A DNA stretch of 64,000 nucleotides from Thamnidium elegans (Eukaryota; Mucoromycota; Mucoromycetes; Mucorales; Mucoraceae), in the NCBI GenBank assembly GCA_025201345.1, contig JAIXMG010000002.1:2170001-2234000 (forward strand), read 5' to 3'. The notes beneath the pieces were generated by a model. That model was not told the origin of the DNA. It saw only the letters and a list, made by a program, of their open reading frames with translations, and did no database searches. A program made the translations under genes and the position numbers. Below, piece after piece: positions 51,433 through 63,106 of this stretch. Each line of letters opens with the position of its first letter. The stretch's first letter is position 1.

Positions 51433-53346
51433 ATGTTGTTTTGGACAAAGCTCTTAACAATAGCACACGCATTAACTACTAGTGTTCATTCATTTTTACC
51501 GCTTTATTATGTTCACTTGTTAAAATTCGATATATTGACTATATCTATATTAACAGGATGTATTTTCTTACTAAGAGTTCCTGCTTCAGCTTTTTGGATT
51601 GACTTAGTTGATCATAGACCATCTTTACATGGTGTATTTACTGGTCTTCTGACTGCTGTCGGAACAGCTGGTATTCTCTTGGTTCTATCTGTACCACCAA
51701 CATGGACAGCAATGACATTACCTGTTGCAATTATTTCTACCATTTTTGATGGTTTATTTTATCAGCCTTTACTTGTTTTAGTAGATAGCGCCATTATAAA
51801 AATCTTAGGAGACTACAAAATATTGTATGGTGAGCTAACAAACAAACAAAAAAAAAAATATTATATATTTATTATTTACTTTAATAATACTCACACCCTT
51901 TACTTTTTAAGCCAAAGAGAGACAATATGGAAAATTCGTTTCAGCAATCATGTCTGTTTGTATCGGATGGTTCCTGGATGATGACCACGATTTTGATACA
52001 CTTATGGTAACTACACTAATTGGATCGGTTATATTGTTCCTATTGTCATTATCTACCAATGTACAAGCAGCAGATGTAAGTTTATTGGATATTGTTCAAT
52101 GTCAAGAAGAAATAGATGAAACATCACCGTTGACAAAACACACATTGCAACCAACGGAAACAACTTCTACTTCCTATATCTACTATAAGCCTTATAGTTT
52201 ATTTGGAGAACATTTATCTAATATTTCGGAAGAAGATGCAAGTATGCTGCAACGTATGGCCACCACCAATTCTACCTCGATTCGACCATTACCTGCAAGT
52301 TTACACTCTTCTTGTTTATCTCAAAATTTAGAGGATGCACCAACTCCCTATCATCATTCGTATCATCCTATGCCATACACACCACCCATATCACGTAATA
52401 ATAATGTACCTATTCATTTTATCGATGAAAATTTACCTCCTTCATTTGAACTTGCTCGACTTCCTTATCCACCACCTGAAGCCCCTATTGTAGTATTAAT
52501 TACTTTTTTTCCGGGTTATTATCAAAAGCATCAATATTCTAGACACTTGCAAAATGTTTCTCCTCAAGAAGAAGATTATTATTACTTACACTATTATCAT
52601 CAACAATCAAAATGGATCTTGAAATCTTTTATGAGTTCTTTATTTTGTTTAGGTGTAGTGTATGGAATGACTCAATCTTTATTGTATATCTATCTTCACG
52701 ACATCTTAAACCTTCCTATGCATCTTATAGGCATTATTGGTTTAATCATGATAGCTGCAGATCTCTTGGCAAGTAAACTAGTAATTTGGGTAAAAAAAAA
52801 AAAAAGAGACAAAAGGAAGGAACAACCAAAAAAAAAAAAAAATCTTGCAAAAAGACTAAGAAAAAAAATTGTATTCTAGATAATCCAACGTTTCCAGCTT
52901 TATGTGATCATCGCTAGTGCACATATTATTTTGGTACTATGCGCGTTAGCTTACACGTGGTTACAACCTAGTATCTTGTTTACTGAATTGTTTGTTATTG
53001 TTTTACAGTATTTACAAGGTAATCTTTTTTGTTGTTATTGTTGTTCTTCTTCAAATATTAAACACTTGCTAAAACTAAAAAAAAAACAGGCTTATCTTTT
53101 CACTCAATTTGGTTATTGGCTGCTCATCAAGTAGATTCCGTGGTTTTAACAGGTCATAAACGCATGATGTTAAAAGGATATATGTCAGCATTATACAGTA
53201 GCGTAGGTCCTGCTGTAGGTGTATTCATTATGGGTTACTTGGTATCGCAGCATGGAACTGACGGATACATACAAGTCTATCAGTATGCTGCCGGTTTCAC
53301 TGTTCTAAGTGCCATATTATCATGGGAATGGTCCACTACTGATTAA
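51433..53346 (+). CDS. MFS_1-like membrane transporter, 556 aa
   Basis: Four exons: 51433-51829, 51912-52789, 52880-53018, 53090-53346 (1671 nt in frame). It has about ten to twelve hydrophobic helices: N-terminal TKLLTIAHALTTSVHSFLPL and ILTGCIFLLRVPASAFWIDL, C-terminal LSFHSIWLLAAHQVDSVVLT and GYMSALYSSVGPAVGVFIMG. The pattern (short loops, AAHQV near the last helices) fits the MFS_1-like/MFSD6-related family, whose fungal substrates are mostly unknown. A loop of about 200 residues, polar and rich in Ser, Pro, His and Tyr, splits the two halves, making the protein longer than typical members. It is predicted to be a secondary transporter. Start chosen at the first ATG of the long exon. Confidence 0.75.
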
Positions 53347-53811
53347 AAAAAAAATATATATATATATATATATCATGTACATACTATATTCATTTATCAT
53401 TTGCATTCTTTTATAAACTGTATATATACCATCTTCATATTACACACACACACAAAGAAGCATTGATCAAGTCATTCAATGAGGGGGAGGGGTTTTTTTT
53501 GACATGTCGTTATTGTTTACTATAAAAAAAAGAAAAATGCACACCATTGCATAAATTGCTAATCTCGGTAATTAAAGTGTACTAGGAAAAATGCAAGAGC
53601 ATGCTTTTATGTTTACATGTTCCAAAGATTAATCTCTTAATAGATAGTCGTTATTTTAAGCGATTAACATACATTATACTAGTGCCACACTTTCTAGAGA
53701 CAAAAAAATAATAGATCCCATGTCTTTAGACCGAGTTATTCTCGAATTACATTGAGAATAACGACGATACGTCTATAAACACTACATCCATAAAAAAATT
53801 TAAAATGATAA
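53347..53811. other. Intergenic: MFS gene 3' flank
   Basis: Contains (TA)n right after the stop codon and otherwise unremarkable AT-rich DNA. Confidence 0.45.
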
Positions 53812-53883
53812 GCCCAACGGGGGGGTCGAACCCCCAACCTTGAGATTAAGAGTCTCACGCTCTACCGATTGAGCTAGCTAGGC
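53812..53883 (-). tRNA. tRNA-Lys (anticodon CUU)
   Basis: Minus strand, 72 nt, no intron. The acceptor stem is GCCTAGC/GTTGGGC (with G-U pairs), the D arm GCTCAATCGGTAGAGC, the anticodon arm TGAGA-CTCTTAA-TCTCA with anticodon CTT, and the T arm GGGGGTTCGACCCCC, which also serves as the internal B box. The 3' CCA is not encoded. A run of seven T downstream (on the minus strand, plus-strand A at 53792-53798) is a pol III terminator. Confidence 0.97.
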
Positions 53884-53953
53884 AATTTGATATTTAATCA
53901 ACTCATAAAAAATTTTATGTCAATATATAATACTTAACCAATCAAATACGTCC

Positions 53954-53970
53954 CACGTGTATTTCACGTG
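53954..53970. promoter_or_regulatory. Paired CACGTG E-boxes upstream of tRNA-Lys
   Basis: Two CACGTG sites (53954-53959 and 53965-53970) 5 bp apart, 70-90 bp upstream of the tRNA start and beyond the 3' end of the hydrolase gene. They lie between two CCAAT/ATTGG sites. Which gene they serve is not clear. Confidence 0.35.
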
Positions 53971-54051
53971 CGGAGAACGATTTTATTGGATGAAAGCTTG
54001 GTTTAAAATCCAAATATTTGGCAACTGTCAAAATACGAAAAATACAATTTA

Positions 54052-55058
54052 TTACAATTTTGAGACTTCATTATTTTTAACCATCCATTGATAGGTCCAT
54101 TCTACGCTGGACTCAATCATTTGAGGACACCATTCATGTCCAACGCCAGGTATTAAATAGAATTTCCAGTCATACCCTTCTTTACCAACATGAATCTTGC
54201 GTAAATTTTGTACAAGAGGAGCGTTGTATTTGGATTTAACTAAATCATCCTTTTCTCCATTTAACATAAGAAGATGTGTAAACTTTAACTTTTCATCAAG
54301 GTGTGACATTTTCTCTGCAATCAAATTTTGAAAGGGTTGAGGCAAATAGATACTAGCAGGAAGCTTAGATTCTTCGAGACGACTTTGCATCAATGATAAA
54401 AAGTCAGAGATACCTACAATTGGAATAGCAACGGTGATACGAGGATCTAAACAATTCTCTTTTTTTTTAGAAGTCAAGTATTTTTTTATTTGTTTGCTGT
54501 ATATACAACTCTTTTTTTTATTACCATTAGCAGCTGCTAAAAATGCAGCATGACCGCCCATCGAGAAGCCCAAGACACCCCATACTTTTACAATTGAACG
54601 CTCAAGACCTCCAAATAAATAATGTTCTACAACATCAATCAATTCAGATACAGTAGAGGCTGTAGAGTTAACCATGGCCCACATATCCAAAGCATGGTTA
54701 GGGTTTTGGTATTTTCCCTCGGCCCAAGCAAAATTTGCAAGCTTATGAACAAGTCTGGTACCATGGTTAGGACAGTCAAAAGTGATTACGAGTAAATAGT
54801 TTTCGTCATGCTTTCGATGTTGATTCAATTTACAAAGAGCTTCAGCCATGGGCTCCATTTTAGACTGGTTTTCTGAAAAAAACAAATTCAGCTCAAGTGA
54901 AATGAGGGAGGTTTTTTTTTTTACAAGTACTTACGAAGTCTACCGTGTAAAGCAAACATAACCGAGACTGGAGTACCTTTATCAAGAGCTAAATACTCTT
55001 GTAAACCATACACAGTAAGGCTTAAGCCAATAACAGGAATAGCACGTTTAGATACCAT
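54052..55058 (-). CDS. Alpha/beta hydrolase with peroxisomal PTS1 signal, 288 aa
   Basis: Three exons: 55058-54935, 54872-54525, 54446-54052 (867 nt in frame). Alpha/beta-hydrolase hallmarks are the oxyanion strand FALHGRL, nucleophile elbow GFSMGGHAA (catalytic Ser), acid region LNGEKDDLV (Asp) and GVGHEWCPQM (His). The protein ends in SKL, a canonical PTS1, so it is probably imported into peroxisomes. Substrate cannot be deduced; esterase or thioesterase activity is the general expectation. FOX2 in the same window has the same tripeptide. An intron near position 54480-54520 is rich in A/T runs. Confidence 0.87.
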
Positions 55059-55162
55059 ATTTTTTTCACTTAAAATAAAGGTGCAAAAAGAAAAGGAAAA
55101 AAGATGAATAATGTCGTGTAACCTTTTTATTAGAAATATATTCACACATTATTTTTTAATAA

Positions 55163-55662
55163 TTATTTTTTCAATAACTCTTCGATATCTTCGGCGATCT
55201 TGGATGGTTCCGTAGTAGAAGTATAACGCTTATATACTTGACCTTCTTTGTCAATCAAGAATTTCTAAAATTTAAAAAAGGGGCGTGTAAATTTAGCTCT
55301 GTATTTTTTTTTTTAAAAAAAAACTGCATAAATTCTTACTTCAAAGTTCCATTTGACAACTGTCAGACTATATAAAAAGGCGGATAAATCAATACATGTA
55401 GTTTTTTGTACTAGTTTTTTGTGCTTACTTGAAGAGTCCAGGTTTTGATTCCTTTAAAAACTTATATAAAGGTGCTTCATTTGCTCCATTTACATCACTA
55501 TCGAATACAAAAAAGTATTTTAACAAGCAAAAAAAAAACACGTATTCATATCTATAGTATCTTACAGCTTGGCAAGAAGTGGAAAAGTAATATCATATTT
55601 AAGCTTACAAGCTTTCTCAATTTCTGAAAAGTAAGTTCATGTTAGATTACAATTGTTTATAT

Positions 55663-55697
<35 letters not shown>

Positions 55698-56049
55698 TAC
55701 CTTCTGAACTTCCAGGCTCTATGCAACAATTTTTTTTAACATAATTGATAATATATTTTCATTTTTTTTCATTTTTTTTTACCTTGGTTCAAGAATTGAT
55801 TGCAAGGAACTCCGATAACTTCGAAGCCTTGGTCTTTATATTTCTGATAGAGGCTTTCTAAACCAGCATATTGTCCAGCTAAACCGCACTTGCTGGCGAC
55901 ATTAGCAATGAGAACAACCTACACCAAAAATGTGTCAGTTTATATTTCATGACAAAACTTTTTTTTTACCTTACTTTTCCTTTAAGTGAACTCAAGTCCC
56001 AGTCAGTATTTTTAATAGTTTTAACTGTAAAGTTATATAAAGAAGACAT
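55163..56049 (-). CDS. HYR1: Glutathione peroxidase-like thiol peroxidase, 161 aa
   Basis: Seven exons: 56049-55975, 55918-55783, 55718-55701, 55623-55566, 55497-55429, 55367-55340, 55264-55163 (486 nt in frame). Catalytic residues line up with yeast Gpx3/Hyr1: peroxidatic Cys36 in [12 protein letters not shown], Gln70 in NQFLNQEPGSSEE, resolving Cys82 in [13 protein letters not shown], and the WNF motif late in the protein ([14 protein letters not shown]). A non-selenium GPX using thioredoxin is therefore likely. Two exons have only 18 and 28 nt. It removes hydroperoxides, in cytosol or mitochondria; no targeting sequence is visible. Confidence 0.95.
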
Positions 56050-56157
56050 ATTGAAGGAAAATAAGTAAGAAGAAAAAAAAAGAAAAAGAAAAAGAGAAAA
56101 AAAAAAAGAGAGAAAAAAAAAAGGCAGGGAGTTGAGATGATTAAAATATGACGTTTT

Positions 56158-56863
56158 TTATTTAGGTCCAAAACTGGAGGCCAAGACAGCTTTCTGCATA
56201 AATGGCTTAAAGCGAAGGTATTCCATTGCTTCATCAAAGGTACACTGTAAAATAAGTTAGTATATAAAACACAGATTATAAAAATACTAGAAAAAAGTAG
56301 CTTACCCATTTACGTTGACGGAAATTACTTTCGGGCCATTGACTTAAGATTTCTGTCACTTCCATTTCATAAAACCATACCTTTGACTTTGGTACACCAT
56401 ACATGTCATAATCTATATAACTACCTACTAAGCCATTAATACGTCCTTTAACGCCAGCTAAAAAAAAAAGAAAAAAAAAAAAGAGGGAGGTTAATTGCTA
56501 TCACAAACAAACAAATAATCTTACCTTCTTCATAAGTCTCACGTTCTGCAGCTTGTTCTTTTGTTTCATCATCTTCCCAACCTCCTTTAGGCTAGTTTTA
56601 TTATTATTAGTTTTCTCCTGGTAATAATTTTTATTTACCAACTTACAAGAACCCAAACATTTTCGCGCTTACTACTGGAAATGACCAAGACTTTGTTACT
56701 TTTAGGATCTACAGCGATGCAGCCTGTAACCTTGAAAAGAGAGAACATATTAATAAACAGTACAATATTATTTTAGTATTGTACATACTTGTCGAATATT
56801 ATCATCGTCATAAACTTGATGATCTCTTCCTGTACGAGATTCAGTTTGAAAATTTGTACCCAT
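56158..56863 (-). CDS. DDP1: Nudix hydrolase, diphosphoinositol-polyphosphate phosphatase type, 154 aa
   Basis: Five exons: 56863-56789, 56730-56647, 56591-56525, 56457-56306, 56244-56158 (465 nt in frame). The Nudix box is GGWEDDETKEQAAERETYEE followed by AGV, matching GX5EX7REUXEEXGU exactly. Flanking WVLPKGGWE and VWFYEMEVTEI are typical of DDP1/Aps1/DIPP enzymes, which hydrolyse diphosphoinositol polyphosphates and diadenosine polyphosphates in the cytosol. The size fits. The paralogue at 60.1-60.8 kb has a degenerate box. It lies between GPX and NOG1, all on the minus strand. Confidence 0.93.
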
Positions 56864-57124
56864 GACGAATATGTATATTTTTTTTTAAAAGAAGAAAAAA
56901 AAAAAAAGGTCTCCGATATAGTATATAATTATATATTCATATATTTATATTTTTTTTTTAAAAAAAGTGTATATTTTATTTCATGCAAAAAATAGATGGG
57001 GAAAGAAAGGTGAAAAAGACAGAGAGTATATAAAAAAAAAGTGAGTGCTATATAGAGGAAAGAAAAATGTGTCAAAAGGAAATAATAATAAAAAACAAAC
57101 TAATATATTAAAGTATAGTAAAAT

Positions 57125-59159
57125 TTAACGACGATCTGTGGAACCCATACCACGCTTACCAGAGAACAAATGCTTAGGCATCTTGGTTTGGATTTGTCTG
57201 TCAGATTCACCACGCTTACCCATAATGGCGCTAGGCTTTTGACCTTGTTTCTTTTGTTTATCAGCTTCCAACTTTTGCTTAACGTTACGGAAGCCCAAGT
57301 TACTCATTTCTTCACTAAGAACTTCATCACGTTCATTAACCTCAACCTCCTTGACAGCTTGATCAGGGGTAGCTTCAGCACGAGTACGCTTACGACCAGC
57401 GGCAGCAGAACGAGTATGTTCAACAGCATCAGTAGCATCAATACCCATGCTTTCAAGGTGTTCACCCATTTCACCAACAGTAGTGAACTTGGCAGCAGTA
57501 GTCTTGGGCAAGACAGGTCTAGTTCTACCACGAGAAGCACGATGAGCTTGTACAATTAATCTCTTACGGTCACGAATACCGTCAGCAGCTGTACGAAGAA
57601 TCTCTTCTTCATCATCAAGAATCTCATCATCGGATTGATAGAAACCTTCAGCTTCCAAACGTTCTTCTTCTCTCTCCAAGGCTTCCAACTTCTCGGCAAT
57701 TTCAGGGTCGATAAAGTCAGCAACGTTATGACCGTCCAAGAATTCAGGAATAGTATCGTATTTCCATTCCTCATCTTCCAACATGTACTTCTTCTTAAGA
57801 TCAACGTTGAAAACACCGGCACCACCGTTTTCTTCTTCAATATCCTTTTCAAGCTTACGACGGTTAGGATCGTTCTTGTCATACTTGACTCTGGTCTTGA
57901 TTTCAGCAGGAATATGAGGAAGACGAGCAACGTTGTCTCTTTGTTGAGGTCTGGCCAAATGAATCTTGTTAATAACATCGTTAATCTTGTTACCCTTCAT
58001 CTTCATTTCAACACGAGCAGCTAATAATTTATCACAAGCGTTGTTACGGACGCTCATAACACCTTCATCGTTGTAACAAGACATGGTCAAGACAGTAGCG
58101 TTTTCTTCAGCTGCAATTTCTTCAATCCACTTTCTTTGTTCCTCAGGAAGATCTTCAGGCTTAACTTGATCAATCTTGTTGATAACTAAAACAATAGGCT
58201 TGTTGGCAAAAAGAGGCTTAATGCTGTGGAATAACTTGACTTGATCTTCAACACTGTAACCACACTGTTCAGATAAATCCATGAAATACATGATACAAGA
58301 TCTTAAATGTGCCATGGCTGTAATAGATTGCATTTCAATAGTATTACGTTCTTCTAAGGGGTGATCCAAAATACCAGGAGTATCAATTACTTGCCATCTC
58401 ATATATTTATAATCCATGTGACCAACAAAGAGAGACTTGGTGGTGAAAGCATAAGGTTGAACATCAACTTCAGCACGAGTAATCTTGTTAATAAAAGAAG
58501 ATTTACCGACGTTAGGGTAACCACAAATTAAAAGGGTACGGGTGTTGGGATCAATAGAAGGTAAACGGGACAAATGTTGACGCACTTGTTCGAGATAGGC
58601 TAAACTATCTTTTTGACGCTTCATAACAGTGGCCATTCTACCTAAAGCAGCCTTCTTCAATTGCTTACATCTGTAGAGTGAATCACCAAACTTCAAGAGA
58701 CGGACGTAATCCTTGGCTACTTGATCGATTAAATGACGGGCTGTGTTGATTTGACCGAGAGCTAACTTGTAATGATCTCTATCATACAATACGTTCATTA
58801 AATCAGCATAGAAAGGATGAATATCCTATTATAATTTAGATATTAGTATATGTCTTTTTTTAATGTTTCTTTCTTTCTTTCCTCCCCCCCCCCTTTTTTT
58901 AATAAAAAAAAATTTGTTTAGTTATATATCGACATACCTCTAACTTGGGGAACTCGTCTAAAATATTCTTAAACTTTTCATCAAAGTTCTCTTGAGTGAA
59001 CTTAACCTTTCGCATATAAAACTGTCTGATACGTCCAATATTGTAATTCTTGTGAATAACAGTAGGTGTCTTTCTCTGAGTCTTTGACAAAATAATGTCG
59101 ACAAAGTCAGAGGAAGTAGGCACTGGCTCGATCTTCTTGAAATTATAAAGTGAAGCCAT
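57125..59159 (-). CDS. NOG1: Nucleolar GTP-binding protein NOG1, 640 aa
   Basis: Two exons: 59159-58938 and 58825-57125 (1923 nt in frame). The N-terminus [20 protein letters not shown] is the conserved NOG1 start. The Obg/NOG1 GTPase has G1 [10 protein letters not shown]3 [10 protein letters not shown] and G4 VINKID. The C-terminus is basic, with [21 protein letters not shown] patches and a final [11 protein letters not shown]1 acts in 60S subunit assembly in the nucleolus and early cytoplasm; yeast Nog1 is 647 aa, nearly the same. An X-box-like palindrome lies 142 bp upstream of the start. Confidence 0.98.
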
Positions 59160-59300
59160 TGTTACGGGAAATGGGTTTGGTTTACAAAGGAGATCTGTAA
59201 AGAAAAAAAAAAAAAAAACTTTTCTCGATTTCCATACTCTGACATATACAGTCACATATAAAATGAGAGTCACTTTTTTTTTTATTCTGTTTTCCTTTCA

Positions 59301-59314
59301 GTTACCATGGAAAC
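59301..59314. promoter_or_regulatory. X-box-like palindrome upstream of NOG1
   Basis: GTTACCATGGAAAC in the NOG1 promoter; one base off a perfect X-box palindrome. Confidence 0.5.
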
Positions 59315-60094
59315 ATATAAGCTTTGATGCTGTAGTTAATTATTTGTACAAGTGCATACTCTCTCTAGTATGAGGCACAATTTGTATCTTAATAAATCTA
59401 AAAAAAAAATGTTTCTATCATTGTAGCTTAAAATAAGCAATGATTTTTTTTTCTTCCTTGTCAAAAAAGAAGGACTGTGACTAGGTGAACCACAAGAGGG
59501 ATAGACTACTTTTCCGAAAAAAAAAGGGTAGAATGCTAATTCCCTGGTACTAGTAGGCTTAACAATAAAAAAAGGTCAGGTAAATGGCACTCTTTATTCT
59601 AACAAATACAAATACAAAAAAAATGGCAGCAATTATGTTTTTTTTTCTTATACGAATGCCTATGTGGATATTGTCTCTTTTTTCTTCCAAATATTATAAG
59701 GTTTAATGTAACAACGAAAGTTCCATCAGCACGAAGCTCGGGGAACTTGCAGCAGGTTTGTTTAATACCATTAATCTACTTAAAAAAATAATCCTATTTG
59801 TTCCCTTTAAAAAAGGCTCACTAACCCATTTTTTTGTAGCTGTTAATGCAGCCCTCCCTTCTACAAAAAAAAAAACTGAATTACTTGATGTGGGTGTTAC
59901 AACCAAAAAAGAATCTTTTAAACATTAAAACGCCTATTTAAACACTAAATAAACTTTCAATTGTTTTTTTTTGGGCTAAAAATAATTTATTGTAATGCGT
60001 TTATATATTTAATGAATTGACAAAGAGAAGAGAGGAATATACGAGAGAGAGAGAGAAAAAAAAATGGGAAGAGATCAAATACGAGATTTGGTTT
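59315..60094. other. Intergenic: NOG1 upstream / Nudix-like 3' flank
   Basis: 0.8 kb without a recognised gene. AT-rich, with A- and T-runs and a GAGA run at 60040-60055. Confidence 0.5.
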
Positions 60095-60808
60095 TTAAAC
60101 AGTAGCAGCAGCAGCAAGAGTACACTTTGTAAGGGCAAGATGAGACATACGCTTACTTTCAGTAGCCTTGAGAGCATCACTATAAGGAACCTATAAATAA
60201 TATTGTTAATAACCTATGTTTAACATTTCTTCACGAGATATAATTTACCCAGACACGTTGACGAGTAGCATCGGGCCAGGTTTCGAGCAAAGTAGGAGCA
60301 TTGACTTCATACATCCAATGATGAGCAATAACCTTACCCTTCTTGTTGGATTCAGCGTAAGAACCAACACGACTAGATAAGAAAGTGGCAGCAACACCAG
60401 CCTTTTCATGTAAGAGACGGATAGCGGCCTTTTCGGGGTGTTCTTCAGTGGGTTCGGTTTGACAATCATCACGAGGAAGAACATAAGCACCTTCCTTTTT
60501 GCGACTGGACAACATGAGAACCTTTTGTGTAGCAGGGTCAATGACAATTACACCAACAGCCTGTATTTTATTTTTTAGTTATCAAATCGTTTTAATTGCA
60601 CTAATCCCTTTAATTATTATTATTATACCTGACGAATTGGCTTGGGTTCTTTTTCTTTATCCTTCTTGTTCTTCTTACTCTTTTTATCCTTTTTATCCTT
60701 CTTTTCCTTCTTTTCCTTGGGTACGTCTTCGTCAGCAACGACATCGGATCCAGGAAGGTTAGCAGAGTCAATGATAGCAGCAGTGCTTTCTAATGTTACA
60801 GTAGCCAT
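60095..60808 (-). CDS. Nudix-like protein with degenerate Nudix box and Lys-rich N-tail, 195 aa
   Basis: Three exons: 60808-60629, 60560-60249, 60190-60095 (588 nt in frame). The fold follows the DDP1-type neighbour: AVGVIVIDPATQKVLMLSSR (compare VTGCIAVDPKSNKVLVISSS), then VGSYAESNKKGKVIAHHWMY and TWPDATRQRVWV. In the Nudix box the REUXEEXGU part reads RLLHEKAGV, so two of the metal-binding Glu positions are Leu and Lys, and the GX5E part is also lost. An N-terminal extension of 60 residues carries a run of KEKKEKKDKKDKKSKKNKK. It is therefore probably not a normal phosphohydrolase; it may bind phosphorylated ligands or act as a regulator. Codon use is GC-shifted, like a highly expressed gene. 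Confidence 0.8.
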
Positions 60809-63106
60809 ATTTAAAAAGTATTTTTTTTTTTTGAAGAATAGTTTCAAGAAAGAAAGAAATCAAAAATGCCCCTCACCTCCTTTCGGGTATTTATCTGTTT
60901 TTTTTTCAAAGGGGCCAAACCGCGGGGCGGGAGCGGACTGCTAATTAATAAATTGCAAAAAAAAAAAAAAAAATACAATTATAGACTTTTTGTTCTGTAA
61001 AAAATATAAGGTCGTTTTTTTTTCTGCAGTTTAAGATATATAGTGTAATTGAATCATTAAGAGAATAAAAATGAGAGATAAAGAAGTATACTATTAAACT
61101 TGGGTATATTTTTTTTTTTTTTTTTTTTTGCAAATCAGGTAATATACGAGAAAGGGACACGACCAAGAAATCGAGACCGTAAACACGATAACGTGAGTTT
61201 TTTTTATTGTCATAATTACGGATGACATGTCTATTAGCTGAATTTGTGTTTCAGTCAGGTAATAGTACGATTATTCTGTTTACTATATCTTTATAAGGTA
61301 GACGGACACGTTTTTGCTGCTTTACCAAAACAAATTGTTTTATATCTGGTAAATATGAATGGTTTGGCTCCCCCCCTTCTTTAACTGTAAATGTAGACTG
61401 ATACTATTTTAGTATTCAATCTTACAGAAAAAAAAATAGAATAACTTTTATCCGTTAATTTTTTTATTTATTTTTCTTCTACTGAATTTTATTATAATTA
61501 AATTACTGCAATGTGTTATTAGCCCTTTTTAAACAAACAATATTTTATGTATCTTTAATATTGAAGACTAAAATAAAAACGTCTTTTGCATTGTAAAATA
61601 CGGGGTTTCTTGTACTACAAGATATAATTGGGTAACTGAGCCTTATTTATAGTCCATGTGTCTTTCCTACTCTAAAAATCCAAAAACCCAAATTAGCATC
61701 AAGTGTATATGGTAACTTGGTACAAACTTATAAATAACAGTATTTTCTTTTCTTTTTTAGAAAGTAATAATAATAGTAATGTAATGTTCTGTAACAATTG
61801 ATATTTATACTGCTTCAAATCAATTATGGATAAATGCTACGCGTCCCAAACGGTTGCAAAAAAAAAAAAGGTTCGTACGATAGTCTATTTTTTTTATTTG
61901 TTTACCAGGTGCAGCACTGTTCTCAAGTTCATTTCCTTAGTCGGAAAACAAAATTCCTTAAATTATCATTGTGTAATCTTATGGTGCCGTCATCTTTTAA
62001 CTGTCTGCATAATAACTGCAATTACAAGTAAACTTATAGGAGAAAGGGATCAGAAAAAAAAATGTAGTAAAGCAGTTTAATTAAAAAGCTACATACATAA
62101 ATTCACTAGTGCTTTCTTTTTTAAAGTTTTGTTTAAAGGTCGCGGTAACTTGAATAAAATAGAATTGAAAATCTCTATTTGTTTTAATCCTAACCTAGTC
62201 AATAAACAGTAAATATATACTTTAAAACACCTGTTTAGAGTAAAGTGAAGAGCGAGTATTATGTTTTTATAATTAAAAAAAAAAAAAAAATGCCTTGGTA
62301 TAATCGAAAGAAAACCAGAAGGTATGAAACATTTTCTTTTACTGAGTATAAACGTACCACGCTGAAAATTAACTCGATTTGCCTTATATCCGATATTTTA
62401 AACACAAATTAAGAACTCAAAATGTCCCTGTCATGTTTTATAAAGCCTTAATCAAAGTGGTCTAGAATCTAAATATATATATTTTAAAATAGTCAGAAAA
62501 AAAATAAAATAAAAAAAAACGCCATTCAAACGAATTCTCTTTCTCTCTTTTTATTAAAAATATGTACTTAACGAATATATCCATCTCGTTTACTTACAAA
62601 TCGGGAAATATTAAGTTAGTTGGGCCGAAATATCATATACATGTTACTAAGATACGTTAAATGCGCATACATTATTTTATTTTTATATATCTTTGTAAGC
62701 ATATATATATATATAAATATATATATATCGAACGTTTCTCTAACCGTGGTTCGTAAAAAAAAAAAAAAAGGGACTTGTTTCTATGGCATCATCCTGATTA
62801 CTATAACGTCGCATAAGCTATATTCACGGTTTTAGGCGGATATTATAACCTTAAAATAGATACCTCCTGCCAACAATCGCAACATGCATTTTTAAGAAAT
62901 ATACTCGATACTATTCTTTTCTTCACTGCAGAAAAGTAGCTTCTATATGTGTCCATATAAAAATACTTGTACCACATTCGTGTTATCATTTTATCTACTA
63001 AAAGAAAAAATTGCTATTTATATTCAAAGAGTAAAAAAGAGAAAGAGAGAGAAATAATTTATATTACGAATTGATAGATTAAGGGATAAGACAGTGTTAA
63101 TGTTTT
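60809..63106. other. Long intergenic region, no gene recognised
   Basis: 2.3 kb of AT-rich DNA between two minus-strand genes. Includes A/T runs, (AT)n at 62701-62730 and a C-run near 61370. Small open frames (for example 61826-62080) are not similar to anything I recognise. A GC-richer patch at 60915-60945 lies just upstream of the Nudix-like gene and may be part of its promoter. Confidence 0.5.
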
